IMG/VR virus record: IMGVR_UViG_3300042372_000600
Location: 1-24,895 of that record
DNA from: a virus
Strand: one strand, 5' to 3'
DNA: 24,895 bases
In this document: positions 5,770 to 12,668 of the stretch, piece after piece
Position numbering within the stretch: the stretch's first letter is position 1
How the letters are laid out: each line of letters opens with the position of its first letter
Position numbers and translations under genes: made by a program
The notes under the pieces: model-generated
Told to the model about the DNA's origin: nothing
Database searches by the model: none
What the model saw: the letters and a program-made list of their open reading frames with translations, nothing else

Positions 5770-6070
5770 GCATTTCATGATATTCTATGTGATTTAATTG
5801 AGATAATACACTCTCTAATTCAGACTTCATTTCAATTAAGTCTTGGATGGCTTTATAATATTTGCCTTTCCATTCATTTAATTCTTTTTCAAGCTGATAC
5901 AACTCTATCTTAAGATCTTTTATATCTAATTTAAGATGGTCTTTTTCACGCTCATCCCGCCTATTTCTTTCTTTTTTAGCGTCCCTAAAACCATTAACCA
6001 ACGCAGTGGCAAATCCACTAAGCATTGCAGCTAATATTGATACTACAATCGTTATGTAAGTTGTTTCCAT
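5756..6070 (-). CDS. membrane-anchored coiled-coil protein
   Basis: A 104-residue protein. Residues 5-26 form one hydrophobic segment with small residues (VVSILAAMLSGFATALVNGF). Residues 30-100 are a highly charged helix with a long coiled-coil pattern (DLKIELYQLEKELNEWKGKY). One N-terminal TM followed by a coiled coil is the shape of inner-membrane spanins and phage membrane adaptors, but the gene is about 3 kb from the lysis cassette. It has no Shine-Dalgarno and begins in a long palindrome. Confidence 0.6.
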   Translation of the reverse strand: METTYITIVVSILAAMLSGFATALVNGFRDAKKERNRRDEREKDHLKLDIKDLKIELYQLEKELNEWKGKYYKAIQDLIEMKSELESVLSQLNHIEYHEMLDTE

Positions 6071-6094
6071 TATAAGGTAATTATACCTTATAAT
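6069..6094. promoter_or_regulatory. 26-bp palindrome with embedded -10 box
   Basis: Perfect 10-bp arms (attataaggt / accttataat) with a six-base spacer. A TATAAT (6080-6085, minus strand) lies in its centre, and the ATG of the 5756-6070 gene overlaps its edge, 9 bases after that box. It can be read as an operator over a promoter, or as a hairpin. Confidence 0.55.
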
Positions 6095-6098
6095 TAAT

Positions 6099-6338
6099 CT
6101 AAATTAATAGCTCAGATGCTGTAATTTCTGCGCCAATATATCTCTTTTTTTGTATAAAATCTTTAACTAATTCGTGCCCATTTTGTCTTCCAGCAATAAG
6201 GATTACCCACCTTGGCTCAAACTTATTGTCTATGCATGTTTGGCAAAGAAATAAGTTGATTGTAAGCAATGATGACTTCTTTAAGTTTAGCTTATTCTTT
6301 GTTTTGTTACATGAATAACAAAATATCTTTTCACTCAT
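6099..6338 (-). CDS. zinc-finger-like phage protein
   Basis: A 79-residue protein with CYSC at residues 7-10 and CQTC about 22 residues later, giving two CxxC knuckles of a treble-clef or ribbon finger. The second half is mixed and uncharacterised (PRWVILIAGRQNGHEL...). It overlaps the upstream gene by four bases. Similar small CxxC proteins are frequent in actinophages. Function unknown. Confidence 0.6.
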   Translation of the reverse strand: MSEKIFCYSCNKTKNKLNLKKSSLLTINLFLCQTCIDNKFEPRWVILIAGRQNGHELVKDFIQKKRYIGAEITASELLI

Positions 6339-6799
6339 TCAAAAACCTCTTCGCATTCTGTTTCTTTAAAAAAACGACTAACATTAAATCTAATGTTGTC
6401 TCTTGAAAAAAGCCCAGCAAAGTCTTTTACTAGGCTTGTATAGCTTTCTTCTGCCATCTCATTCTTATATTTTAGAATTATCTTTTCTGCCTTTATATAA
6501 TCTTCTCTTACAAAAGTGCAGTCTCCCTGGCTTCCGCCTGAAGATCTGCGATTAACTTTTTGCGCTAGCTGCCCACCTGGTCCGTACATTGTTACTGTTA
6601 GGTAATCCTTTGCAAATCCCCAATCAGTGTACTTATTATACGCCTCAGTAACATCTATTGGGCTATTGTAGTGATAGATAGATCTGGCTGGACTTTCTCC
6701 GTCTCTTGCAATAGTTAGCATATAGTGTGTGCTACCACTTGAGTTTTCTCTAAGAAAGTTGTCAACTACAGAAGTGTGTTCTGGTTTTAATTCGCTCAT
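6335..6799 (-). CDS. unknown phage protein (154 aa)
   Basis: A 154-residue soluble protein with mixed charge. A central segment (MLTIARDGESPARSIYHYNSP...YLTVTMYGPGGQLAQKVNRR) looks like a small alpha/beta domain, followed by a helical C-terminus. It overlaps both neighbours by four bases, so all are one translational unit. No signal peptide, TM segment or known motif. Confidence 0.65.
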   Translation of the reverse strand: MSELKPEHTSVVDNFLRENSSGSTHYMLTIARDGESPARSIYHYNSPIDVTEAYNKYTDWGFAKDYLTVTMYGPGGQLAQKVNRRSSGGSQGDCTFVREDYIKAEKIILKYKNEMAEESYTSLVKDFAGLFSRDNIRFNVSRFFKETECEEVFE

Positions 6800-7101
6800 G
6801 ACATTGGCTTTCCTTCTAGTTCTACTCGAACACCATATGACTCAAGTAGTTTTTTAGCTCTAGACACATAATCTATAACCTTTTCTTTTTCAATTCCATC
6901 AAACTGTATAAAATTATCCTCATATAATCTTAAAGCAAGGAACTCTGGATACTTAACAACATCCATTAACAAGAACATAGGTTTATTTAATTCTCTTAGC
7001 TTTTTCTTCATATCTTCATTATAAAAAACTGGTTTGTTTGGTTCACCAGTCCACTGATTCATTCCATATTTAAAATGATGGTTATCATAAACGTTAGACA
7101 T
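6796..7101 (-). CDS. unknown phage protein (101 aa)
   Basis: A 101-residue protein beginning MSNVYDNHHFKYGMNQWTGEP, with helices predicted over residues 30-60 and 70-95. It overlaps the WhiB gene upstream by 8 bases and the next gene by 4. No cysteines or recognisable motif. Confidence 0.6.
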   Translation of the reverse strand: MSNVYDNHHFKYGMNQWTGEPNKPVFYNEDMKKKLRELNKPMFLLMDVVKYPEFLALRLYEDNFIQFDGIEKEKVIDYVSRAKKLLESYGVRVELEGKPMS

Positions 7102-7405
7102 TTTTGTTCGCCTTTAGCTGTTTCCAAATTTCTTTTGTTTTGTGAGCATTTTTCATTTTATCAACTAAACCAGATGAAAGAAAAACACCACCCCAAACAC
7201 CGTACTCGCTGTTTTTTAATCCAGACTCATAACAAATGGATCTAACTGGGCATGACAAACAGCACTGGTCTATAGCCTTAGCCATATTAATATCTGACTC
7301 ATATTGATCAAAGAATAGATTTGTGTTCATTCCACTGCATGCAGCTAAATGCCACCATCTTACTGACTGCTCATCTGAATCTAATTTATTTAAAATACTT
7401 GACAT
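7094..7405 (-). CDS. WhiB-family iron-sulfur regulator
   Basis: A 103-residue protein with the WhiB signature: Cys23 in AACSGM, then Cys49-x2-Cys52-x5-Cys58 as ligands of a [4Fe-4S] cluster, followed by the GVWGG turn at 69-73 and a basic C-terminus. WhiB proteins bind the sigma-A region 4 and redirect transcription; the cluster senses O2, NO or redox state. Phage copies are known, for example TM4 WhiBTM4, which inhibits host WhiB2 and blocks superinfection. It overlaps its upstream neighbour by 20 bases. Whether it switches phage or host genes is not visible here. Confidence 0.9.
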   Translation of the reverse strand: MSSILNKLDSDEQSVRWWHLAACSGMNTNLFFDQYESDINMAKAIDQCCLSCPVRSICYESGLKNSEYGVWGGVFLSSGLVDKMKNAHKTKEIWKQLKANKNV

Positions 7406-7619
7406 ATTTTAGCGGAAGAGTCCATGCCCCTTTGGGATTAACTGGAAACTCATTTGCGATTCCCCAGGAATTATTTTTATAGATGCCTTTGGTGTCAAAA
7501 TATCCGCTATTATTTTTTTCCCAAACAACTAAACTATAATTGTTCCAGTATAAATCAAACTTGTTCTTAGGAACTCTTTTCCTTAGAATCTCTACTCCAT
7601 TTTCATATAAGTGTAGCAT
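7386..7619 (-). CDS. small aromatic-rich protein, unknown
   Basis: A 77-residue Trp/Tyr/Asn-rich, basic protein with a likely all-beta fold. It is the first gene downstream of a strong promoter (7653-7682) and overlaps the WhiB gene, so it probably heads the whiB transcript. A weak GGA lies upstream of the ATG. No family recognised. Confidence 0.6.
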   Translation of the reverse strand: MLHLYENGVEILRKRVPKNKFDLYWNNYSLVVWEKNNSGYFDTKGIYKNNSWGIANEFPVNPKGAWTLPLKYVKYFK

Positions 7620-7652
7620 TTATCCAACTCGTCTTAATTATACCTATAAATT

Positions 7653-7682
7653 ATTATACAGGAATAGAACAGCCGTTGTCAA
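7653..7682 (-). promoter_or_regulatory. consensus promoter upstream of the whiB run
   Basis: TTGACA (7677-7682), 18-base spacer, TATAAT (7653-7658). A second TATAAT lies at 7637-7642. The first would give a 5'UTR of about 30 bases before the ATG at 7619. Confidence 0.75.
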
Positions 7683-7691
7683 CTGTTTTTA

Positions 7692-8579
7692 TTATTTATT
7701 TGGGTTAATCATTGATAATTCACCATCAAGCAACTCTTCAATGTGTGAACATACTACTGACCATTCTTCTTCAAATAACTTGTATGATCTTCCGTGTCCT
7801 GGACCTGGTGCAATTTGCTGTCTATGAGAAACCATTAATACATGGTCTGCAGCAAGCTCGACCCTGCCTCCATCTCCTATAGAAACATTAGACCCATGCT
7901 GTATTCTAGACAGATCTGCACCAAAATCTCCGTAGTCTAATCCTAAATCTTTAATCAAATTGTCTTTCAGTGTTTTCTCTACATCAAGATTTAGAACTGA
8001 AGGAGAATAGTGCTTAACTACAAAACCATCTTTGTCCACTAAGTACTTTTCAAAATTTGCAGCTTGGATTGCTCCAGCATAAAATCCTTGGCATAGCCAC
8101 CATGAGTAATACTGGTCAAATGGGAATTGTATTCCTAGCTCTAGGGCCTTACCCCATAAATTATTTGCGTGATCTGAAATTACATTAAAAACTTCGCTTG
8201 GCTCTCCAAATGGCTGGTCTATCCCATTTAGATCTCCGACTATCTCTCTGTTTGGAATTGAGTTTACTTTTTCAGAGAATCCAAATGTAGTCCCGTATAC
8301 ATCGCAACCATAGTTTTGTGAATCCATTCCTTCAACTAATCCTTGTGACCATGCTCCCTTTGTAACTCCTGGACCGCAGTAATCATTTGTTGGAAGAGCT
8401 ACAATCTCAAAGCCTCTGTCCTTGTATTTCTGCTGAAGCCACTCTAAGACCTCCATTTGGTTTGCATTTCCACAACCTACTGTAGTGTTTACAAACATTG
8501 TAACCTTACCCTTATACTTTTTCAAAAAGTCTGGTGTACCGTCTGCTGCATTTAATTCTAGATCATATAGTGATTTCAT
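7692..8579 (-). CDS. glutathione-peroxidase-like thiol peroxidase, extended
   Basis: A 295-residue protein with a GPx-type thioredoxin fold: MFVNTTVGCGNANQMEVLEW puts the peroxidatic cysteine at Cys36, KYKDRGFEIVALPTND follows, and the C-terminal strand NFEKYLVDKDGFVVKHYSP is diagnostic. Usual bacterial GPx proteins have about 160-180 residues, whereas this one has an insert after residue 70 and about 100 extra C-terminal residues without a known domain. The canonical Gln of the NQF motif is Asp66 and the WNF Trp is Ala, so activity may differ. Likely substrate is H2O2 or an organic hydroperoxide with thioredoxin as reductant. Its ATG overlaps the upstream stop (ATGA). Confidence 0.75.
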   Translation of the reverse strand: MKSLYDLELNAADGTPDFLKKYKGKVTMFVNTTVGCGNANQMEVLEWLQQKYKDRGFEIVALPTNDYCGPGVTKGAWSQGLVEGMDSQNYGCDVYGTTFGFSEKVNSIPNREIVGDLNGIDQPFGEPSEVFNVISDHANNLWGKALELGIQFPFDQYYSWWLCQGFYAGAIQAANFEKYLVDKDGFVVKHYSPSVLNLDVEKTLKDNLIKDLGLDYGDFGADLSRIQHGSNVSIGDGGRVELAADHVLMVSHRQQIAPGPGHGRSYKLFEEEWSVVCSHIEELLDGELSMINPNK

Positions 8580-8731
8580 TTTTTTTCCCCTTTTACTCTT
8601 ATTGAAGAGATTTTTACAGATTTTACTTCATCATCTGTACCAAATATATCAGAGATATATTCTTTAGCATCGTTTTCATCAAAAGCTTCTACTTCTGCTG
8701 AAATTTCTAGCTTTATTAAATACTTATTCAT
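8576..8731 (-). CDS. small acidic protein, unknown
   Basis: A 51-residue protein MNKYLIKLEISAEVEAFDENDAKEYI..., with a beta-alpha-beta look. It abuts the endolysin stop and overlaps the GPx-like start by four bases, linking lysis genes and peroxidase in one transcript. Similar short EAxDExEAKEYI-type proteins are common in phages; no function is known. Confidence 0.6.
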   Translation of the reverse strand: MNKYLIKLEISAEVEAFDENDAKEYISDIFGTDDEVKSVKISSIRVKGEKK

Positions 8732-9361
8732 TTATTTAGATACAGTATATCCGTTTTTAGTTAATAAATCAATTGCTGCTTTAACTTTAGGGTCTACCTT
8801 TGCTGGTATCTTTTGTGCAGTATCTTTTGATGCCGCCGCCTTTTTTGCTGTAGTTGCTGAAGCCCCAAACTTTGGTCTTCCAAATCCTACGATTGAAATA
8901 AGAACACCAGCTTTATTTTTCTTGTAAGCACGAAGTTGTTTGCAAACTTCTCCGCCATTTCTTTGGCTTCCAGACTTTTTTGAAGATGTGTTTCCTTCTA
9001 TACACCAAACAGTTCCATCCTCATTGTCTTTAACAACAATACCTACGTGAGAAATTCTATCGACGCCATCTGAAGGGAAATCAAAATACGCTATATCTCC
9101 TGGCTCTGGATCTGCAACATCTACATCAATCCAAGCACCAGCTTTTTTAAATGCTGCTGCACCTCCTGGTGTGTAAACAGTATTAGGAATCTTTACGCCA
9201 GATTCTGACCCGCACCAGTTTACGAAACTTCCGCACCATGGTTGGAAGTTTGCTTTCATAAAAGCACCGTATTTAGTTTCGTTGTCTTTAGGACCTTCAA
9301 TAGTTCCTAGCTCTGCTGTAGCAACTTCTATTAGACGAGCTGCTGTACCTTGTTCTGCCAT
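8732..9361 (-). CDS. CHAP-domain endolysin
   Basis: A 209-residue enzyme. The CHAP (NlpC/P60-like) catalytic residues are visible: Cys43 in FQPWCGSFVNWC, His105 in ISHVGIV, and Glu122/Asn124 in IEGNT. A Lys/Ala linker follows (about 165-185), then a short C-terminal helical region (KVKAAIDLLTKNGYTVSK) that may bind cell wall. CHAP enzymes cut peptidoglycan amide or peptide bonds. There is no signal peptide, so it needs a holin, and two two-TM candidates lie directly upstream. It overlaps the upstream gene by one base. Confidence 0.88.
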   Translation of the reverse strand: MAEQGTAARLIEVATAELGTIEGPKDNETKYGAFMKANFQPWCGSFVNWCGSESGVKIPNTVYTPGGAAAFKKAGAWIDVDVADPEPGDIAYFDFPSDGVDRISHVGIVVKDNEDGTVWCIEGNTSSKKSGSQRNGGEVCKQLRAYKKNKAGVLISIVGFGRPKFGASATTAKKAAASKDTAQKIPAKVDPKVKAAIDLLTKNGYTVSK

Positions 9362-9771
9362 TAGTCTTTATCCCAATCTAGATCAACTGGTTGCTCTTCT
9401 GGCATTGCTCCATCTGGCTTTGCTGCCAAACGAGCTGCAGTTGCATCAATTTCTGCTTCTAATTTTTTATCTGCCTGTGTATTTTTTGCATCTACTTCTT
9501 TATTTTGTATCTGTGCTGCCATAATATCTTTAGCGCCTGAGTTACCAATTAGAATTCCTGCAAGTGTTCCTGTAATAAATGTTGCAATGCTACCTAGAAC
9601 ATTGAAGAACATTTTGTCATTTTCTGACTGAGCTCCAATAGGTTGTGTTACAAACAACAGCCCATAGATAATTCCAAGAGCTGTCATAAAAAGAATACTT
9701 CCAAGAGTTATTCCTAGAATAAACTTTAATCGAGCATCTAAATCTGCGGGCGTTAGTTTTTGTTTAGCCAT
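9361..9771 (-). CDS. holin-like two-TM protein
   Basis: A 136-residue protein with two hydrophobic helices (about residues 18-42 and 56-76), joined by a short loop, and a long charged C-terminal tail rich in Ala, Lys and Asp. Position immediately before the endolysin and the class II-like topology suggest a holin. Shine-Dalgarno AGGAAA precedes the ATG. A tape-like or membrane adaptor role cannot be excluded. Confidence 0.65.
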   Translation of the reverse strand: MAKQKLTPADLDARLKFILGITLGSILFMTALGIIYGLLFVTQPIGAQSENDKMFFNVLGSIATFITGTLAGILIGNSGAKDIMAAQIQNKEVDAKNTQADKKLEAEIDATAARLAAKPDGAMPEEQPVDLDWDKD

Positions 9772-9985
9772 TTGTTATTTCCTGTTCTGGTGTGTTAGGT
9801 GTAATTTTTATTACATCTTTTGTGCAAGTCTGCGTAGCTTCGCATTCTGGAGGATTACATTCTGCAATTTCCCAATTTTTAGGATCTTGGCATGGATATC
9901 GGTATCTATTTAAAGATTCTGGTGAACATGCACTTAATGATATCATTAGTAAGCCTGCTAAAGCAATAGAAAATATTTTCCTCAT
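9764..9985 (-). CDS. small lipoprotein in the lysis cassette
   Basis: A 73-residue protein with a type II signal peptide (MRKIFSIALAGLLMISLSAC), lipobox LSAC and lipidated Cys20. The mature part is Pro/Cys-rich, with cysteines that could form disulfides outside the membrane. An in-frame GTG at 10000 exists, but the -10 box lies six bases before the ATG at 9985, so the shorter, leaderless start is chosen and it also gives a proper signal peptide. In Gram-negative phages such lipoproteins are outer spanins. In an actinobacterial host the role is open. Confidence 0.7.
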   Translation of the reverse strand: MRKIFSIALAGLLMISLSACSPESLNRYRYPCQDPKNWEIAECNPPECEATQTCTKDVIKITPNTPEQEITNG

Positions 9986-9991
9986 AGTACA

Positions 9992-9997
9992 ATTATA
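9992..9997 (-). promoter_or_regulatory. -10 box giving a leaderless lipoprotein mRNA
   Basis: GTG-TATAAT, six bases before the ATG at 9985. It shares AGTGTATAATT with the promoter at 5169-5174. The -35 region is poor. Confidence 0.55.
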
Positions 9998-9999
9998 CA

Positions 10000-10230
10000 C
10001 TATTTATCGTCTTTTCTAAGTGGTATAGTTATTAGCCAAATTACAGTAGTTATTAATACTGCAATTCCAACAATATCTCTAGCTGAGCCCGTCAAAGTTA
10101 GCCATGCTATAAAGAAGCCTAGGAGGGTGAATGCCTGGGCAATTAGCTCCATTCCCGCGTCTTTGAACCATTTAGCCAAGCCCTTAATTGCCTTGCCTGT
10201 AAGATTAAGCATATTTTTGATTATCTTCAT
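10000..10230 (-). CDS. holin-like small two-TM protein
   Basis: A 76-residue protein. An amphipathic basic N-terminus (MKIIKNMLNLTGKAIKGLAKW) is followed by two hydrophobic segments (about 28-47 and 51-70) and a short basic end RKDDK. Shine-Dalgarno AAGGAGG is strong and lies within the last codons of the upstream gene (4-base overlap). Size and topology fit a holin or antiholin, working with the second two-TM protein and the endolysin downstream. Confidence 0.6.
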   Translation of the reverse strand: MKIIKNMLNLTGKAIKGLAKWFKDAGMELIAQAFTLLGFFIAWLTLTGSARDIVGIAVLITTVIWLITIPLRKDDK

Positions 10231-12428
10231 TTGTTCCTCCTTATCATTGCCCCTGCAATTTGTGATGCAATGACCACTGGGACAATTACTTCCTGCGCTT
10301 TTTCTCTTTGATCATCTGTCATATCCATACCTAATTCAGAAAAATTAGATAGTAGTTCTACTGGGTCCACCGCAAATACCGTTCCAAGTGGGTCTGCTAA
10401 GAATGCTTCTGTTTGTACTTCTGTTACTGCATCTGCTAATGTAAATGGCATTGGAGTTTCTCCTGCCTCCGCCTGTCTATCTGTAAACTCAACGAATGCT
10501 TCTGCCAGTGCTGGGTTAGACTTCATCTGCTCAGCAATTTGTGCAACCTCTGAAGGCTTAATCCCAAGGTCTTCTGCAACCTCAGCCTTTGCTTCTTGAG
10601 TCAAGGCTCTAAGTGTTTGGCTAACTGCTGTTACTTGTTCAGGGGAAAGAGTAACTAACTTGTTATCCTTGCTTGTAAGGTTAGCAATAACTCCAGATAA
10701 ATCTTCTGCTGTTCCTGTACCCTTTTCAGGAATAAGTTCTGCTAAAACCTGATCTTTAACTTCTACATCTGGCTCAGTCCATGGGTTTTCTTCAGGCTCA
10801 GGATCTGGTCCTGGTTCTGGTGAGGGTTCAGGCGTAGGCTCTTCTGTGGGTTCCTCAGTAGGCTCTGTAGTTGGTTCTGTAGTTGGTTCTGGGTCTGGTG
10901 TAGGTTCTACTGTAGGTTCAGGAGTTGGTTCCTCTGTAGGCTCTGCTGTAGGCTCAGTAGATGGCTTTGGTGTAGGAGTGGGCTTTGGCGTAGGAGTGGG
11001 CTTTGGTTCCTCAGTAGGCTCTTCTGTAGGCTCAGGGCTTGGCTCCTCTGTTGGCTCATTTGTAGGTTCCTCTGTAGGCTTTGGAGATGGATCATCTGTA
11101 GGTTCATCTGTAGGTTCAGTACTTGGTTCTGGGGTAGGTTCTGGAGTTGGTTCTGGAGTTGGTTCTGGAGTAGGCTGATTGGCTGCAGCGTTAGCTGCTG
11201 CCTGAGCAATAGCAGACTGAATCTCTCTTTGTAATTGTTCTTCATAGTAACGCCATGCGTTATCAATCGCACTATTAAGATTATTTATTGACTGCTCGTA
11301 TGCATCTTCAGCATTATTTTTATTTTGCAATGCAGTGGCAACATTTAAAACTGCGTTGTTATATTCGTTTGTTTTATTAACTAATATTTGATTATAATTA
11401 TTTAATGTTGAAACTGCTTGATTATAAACATTTAGTTTGTCATTATATACATCTTGTGCTGAGTTCTTTGCAGCAAGTGCGTTGTTGTAGGCGTTTGTTT
11501 GTTCTTGGGTTGCTCCAGATCCATGAGAAAATGTATTAAGATTGCAACTAAAGTCTTGTCCCCATACTCTTGGGTTGCCAGCATAGTCACAACCTGCACC
11601 AGTCCATCCTCCAGGGATAGCCCATCCAAGATGATAGGATCCAGGACCTCCACCGTTGTACCACCATATCTCTACATCAAATGTTTTGTCTACAGTTACA
11701 TCATATACAGGAGAATAAGCACTCCAAGTTGTTCCTTGCTCTATCCAATTATTAACAACTAATGCTCCATCAATATACATTCTAAAACCATCATCTGTAT
11801 AACCAGCAAAATAAGTTTGTGTAAACCATGATGGTACAGTTATCTGTCCAGTAAATTTAACTATAAAGTTTTCATATCTATTACCACAAACTGGGCGAGT
11901 CATATAGTTTCCATTTAGTGTTCCACTACATAAGAATTCATCTGTGGCTGCAAGGCCATCAACCCTAATTAAACTATAAACATCATATGCCAGACCAGCA
12001 GAACCAGCACTGTCTAATGCTTGCTGAGCGTTTGACAGATTGATGTTTGCTACTCCAAGGGCATCGTAGGCATCATTCTTATTGTCTAAAGCAGTGTCTA
12101 CTGTTACTGTTTGTCCGTCTACTGCTGATTGGGCTAAGTCTTTTTCTTCAAGTGCCGTGGCTTTTGCGTCAAGGGAGTCGTCATATAGGTCATAGGTTTG
12201 TGTCTTGGCTTCTTCTGCAGATACGGCAAGATCATATTTGTCTTTTGCTTCTTGGATTAAGGATATAAATTCATCCTTGTAACCAAGGTCGTCAACGCTA
12301 TTGTTTAGCTCTTCAATTTCTTGAGCTGCTAAGCTTAGTGGATCATCAGAATAAGCGGGTGACATAAAGAGCCAACCAAATGCAAGCATTGTGGCTGCTG
12401 TTATTCTAAATAACTTATTCCTTGTCAA
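10227..12428 (-). CDS. exported PA14-domain protein with proline repeats
   Basis: A 733-residue protein. Residues 1-27 are a signal peptide. Residues 28-140 are a coiled coil. About 148-298 is a PA14-like beta domain (FAGYTDDGFRMYIDG, then VVNNWIEQG, and a VEIWWYNGGG strand). Residues 300-415 are a second coiled coil, and about 417-547 are PTPEP/TEEP repeats typical of wall-spanning linkers. A helical C-terminal domain ends in a mildly hydrophobic stretch with RRNK. The start is TTG with Shine-Dalgarno AGGGG. PA14 domains bind glycans in many adhesins. It heads the lysis operon but carries a host-type export signal, so surface display is more likely than a virion role. Confidence 0.75.
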   Translation of the reverse strand: MTRNKLFRITAATMLAFGWLFMSPAYSDDPLSLAAQEIEELNNSVDDLGYKDEFISLIQEAKDKYDLAVSAEEAKTQTYDLYDDSLDAKATALEEKDLAQSAVDGQTVTVDTALDNKNDAYDALGVANINLSNAQQALDSAGSAGLAYDVYSLIRVDGLAATDEFLCSGTLNGNYMTRPVCGNRYENFIVKFTGQITVPSWFTQTYFAGYTDDGFRMYIDGALVVNNWIEQGTTWSAYSPVYDVTVDKTFDVEIWWYNGGGPGSYHLGWAIPGGWTGAGCDYAGNPRVWGQDFSCNLNTFSHGSGATQEQTNAYNNALAAKNSAQDVYNDKLNVYNQAVSTLNNYNQILVNKTNEYNNAVLNVATALQNKNNAEDAYEQSINNLNSAIDNAWRYYEEQLQREIQSAIAQAAANAAANQPTPEPTPEPTPEPTPEPSTEPTDEPTDDPSPKPTEEPTNEPTEEPSPEPTEEPTEEPKPTPTPKPTPTPKPSTEPTAEPTEEPTPEPTVEPTPDPEPTTEPTTEPTEEPTEEPTPEPSPEPGPDPEPEENPWTEPDVEVKDQVLAELIPEKGTGTAEDLSGVIANLTSKDNKLVTLSPEQVTAVSQTLRALTQEAKAEVAEDLGIKPSEVAQIAEQMKSNPALAEAFVEFTDRQAEAGETPMPFTLADAVTEVQTEAFLADPLGTVFAVDPVELLSNFSELGMDMTDDQREKAQEVIVPVVIASQIAGAMIRRNK
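10785..11178 (-). repeat. PTPEP/TEEP-coding low-complexity repeat
   Basis: About 390 bases of imperfect 6- and 12-base units rich in GGTTC/TGGTG on the plus strand, coding Pro-Thr-Glu repeats (PTPEPTPEP, TEEPTEEP, PTPKPTP). It also leaves other frames open without stops, which are not genes. It is prone to length variation. Confidence 0.85.
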
Positions 12429-12464
12429 GTAGGGCCCCTAAGTAAACAATATGTCTACCTAGCA

Positions 12465-12473
12465 ATTATACCA
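12465..12473 (-). promoter_or_regulatory. extended -10 promoter for PA14/lysis operon
   Basis: TGG TATAAT in the 51-base gap before the TTG start at 12428. The -35 is weak. The transcript would have a leader of about 30 bases that carries the AGGGG Shine-Dalgarno. Confidence 0.65.
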
Positions 12474-12479
12474 CTTTAG

Positions 12480-12668
12480 CTATTTAGGATTATCTGTTTT
12501 ATAAAAGCCATTACCTTTAAATTGTATACCAAATGGGGTAAAATGTCTTATCATACTTGAATCACATTCAACACATGTATAACCTGGATCACTATCTGCA
12601 ATTGATCTATTTACTGACATTAATGCATGTGCTTCATCATATGAGCACTTATATTCATATACTGGCAT
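12480..12668 (-). CDS. FmdB-like zinc-ribbon protein
   Basis: A 62-residue protein with the FmdB hallmarks: MPVYEYKC start, CVEC knuckle at 32-35, and the closing FKGNGFYKTD. In typical FmdB proteins the first knuckle is CxxC; here only Cys8 remains (KCSYDEA), although His13 could serve as a ligand. FmdB-type proteins are widespread putative regulators without a firm biochemical role. Its start overlaps the thermonuclease stop by one base. Confidence 0.8.
   Translation of the reverse strand: MPVYEYKCSYDEAHALMSVNRSIADSDPGYTCVECDSSMIRHFTPFGIQFKGNGFYKTDNPK

Noticed and set aside
9986-10000. GTG start for the lipoprotein giving five more residues
   Set aside because: It would place the start inside the TATAAT region; the ATG gives a clean type II signal peptide and leaderless spacing.
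10846-11178. Long open frame on the plus strand of Gly/Ser/Val repeats
   Set aside because: It is the antisense of the PTPEP-coding repeat, which leaves other frames open; no start signal and composition follows from the repeat.
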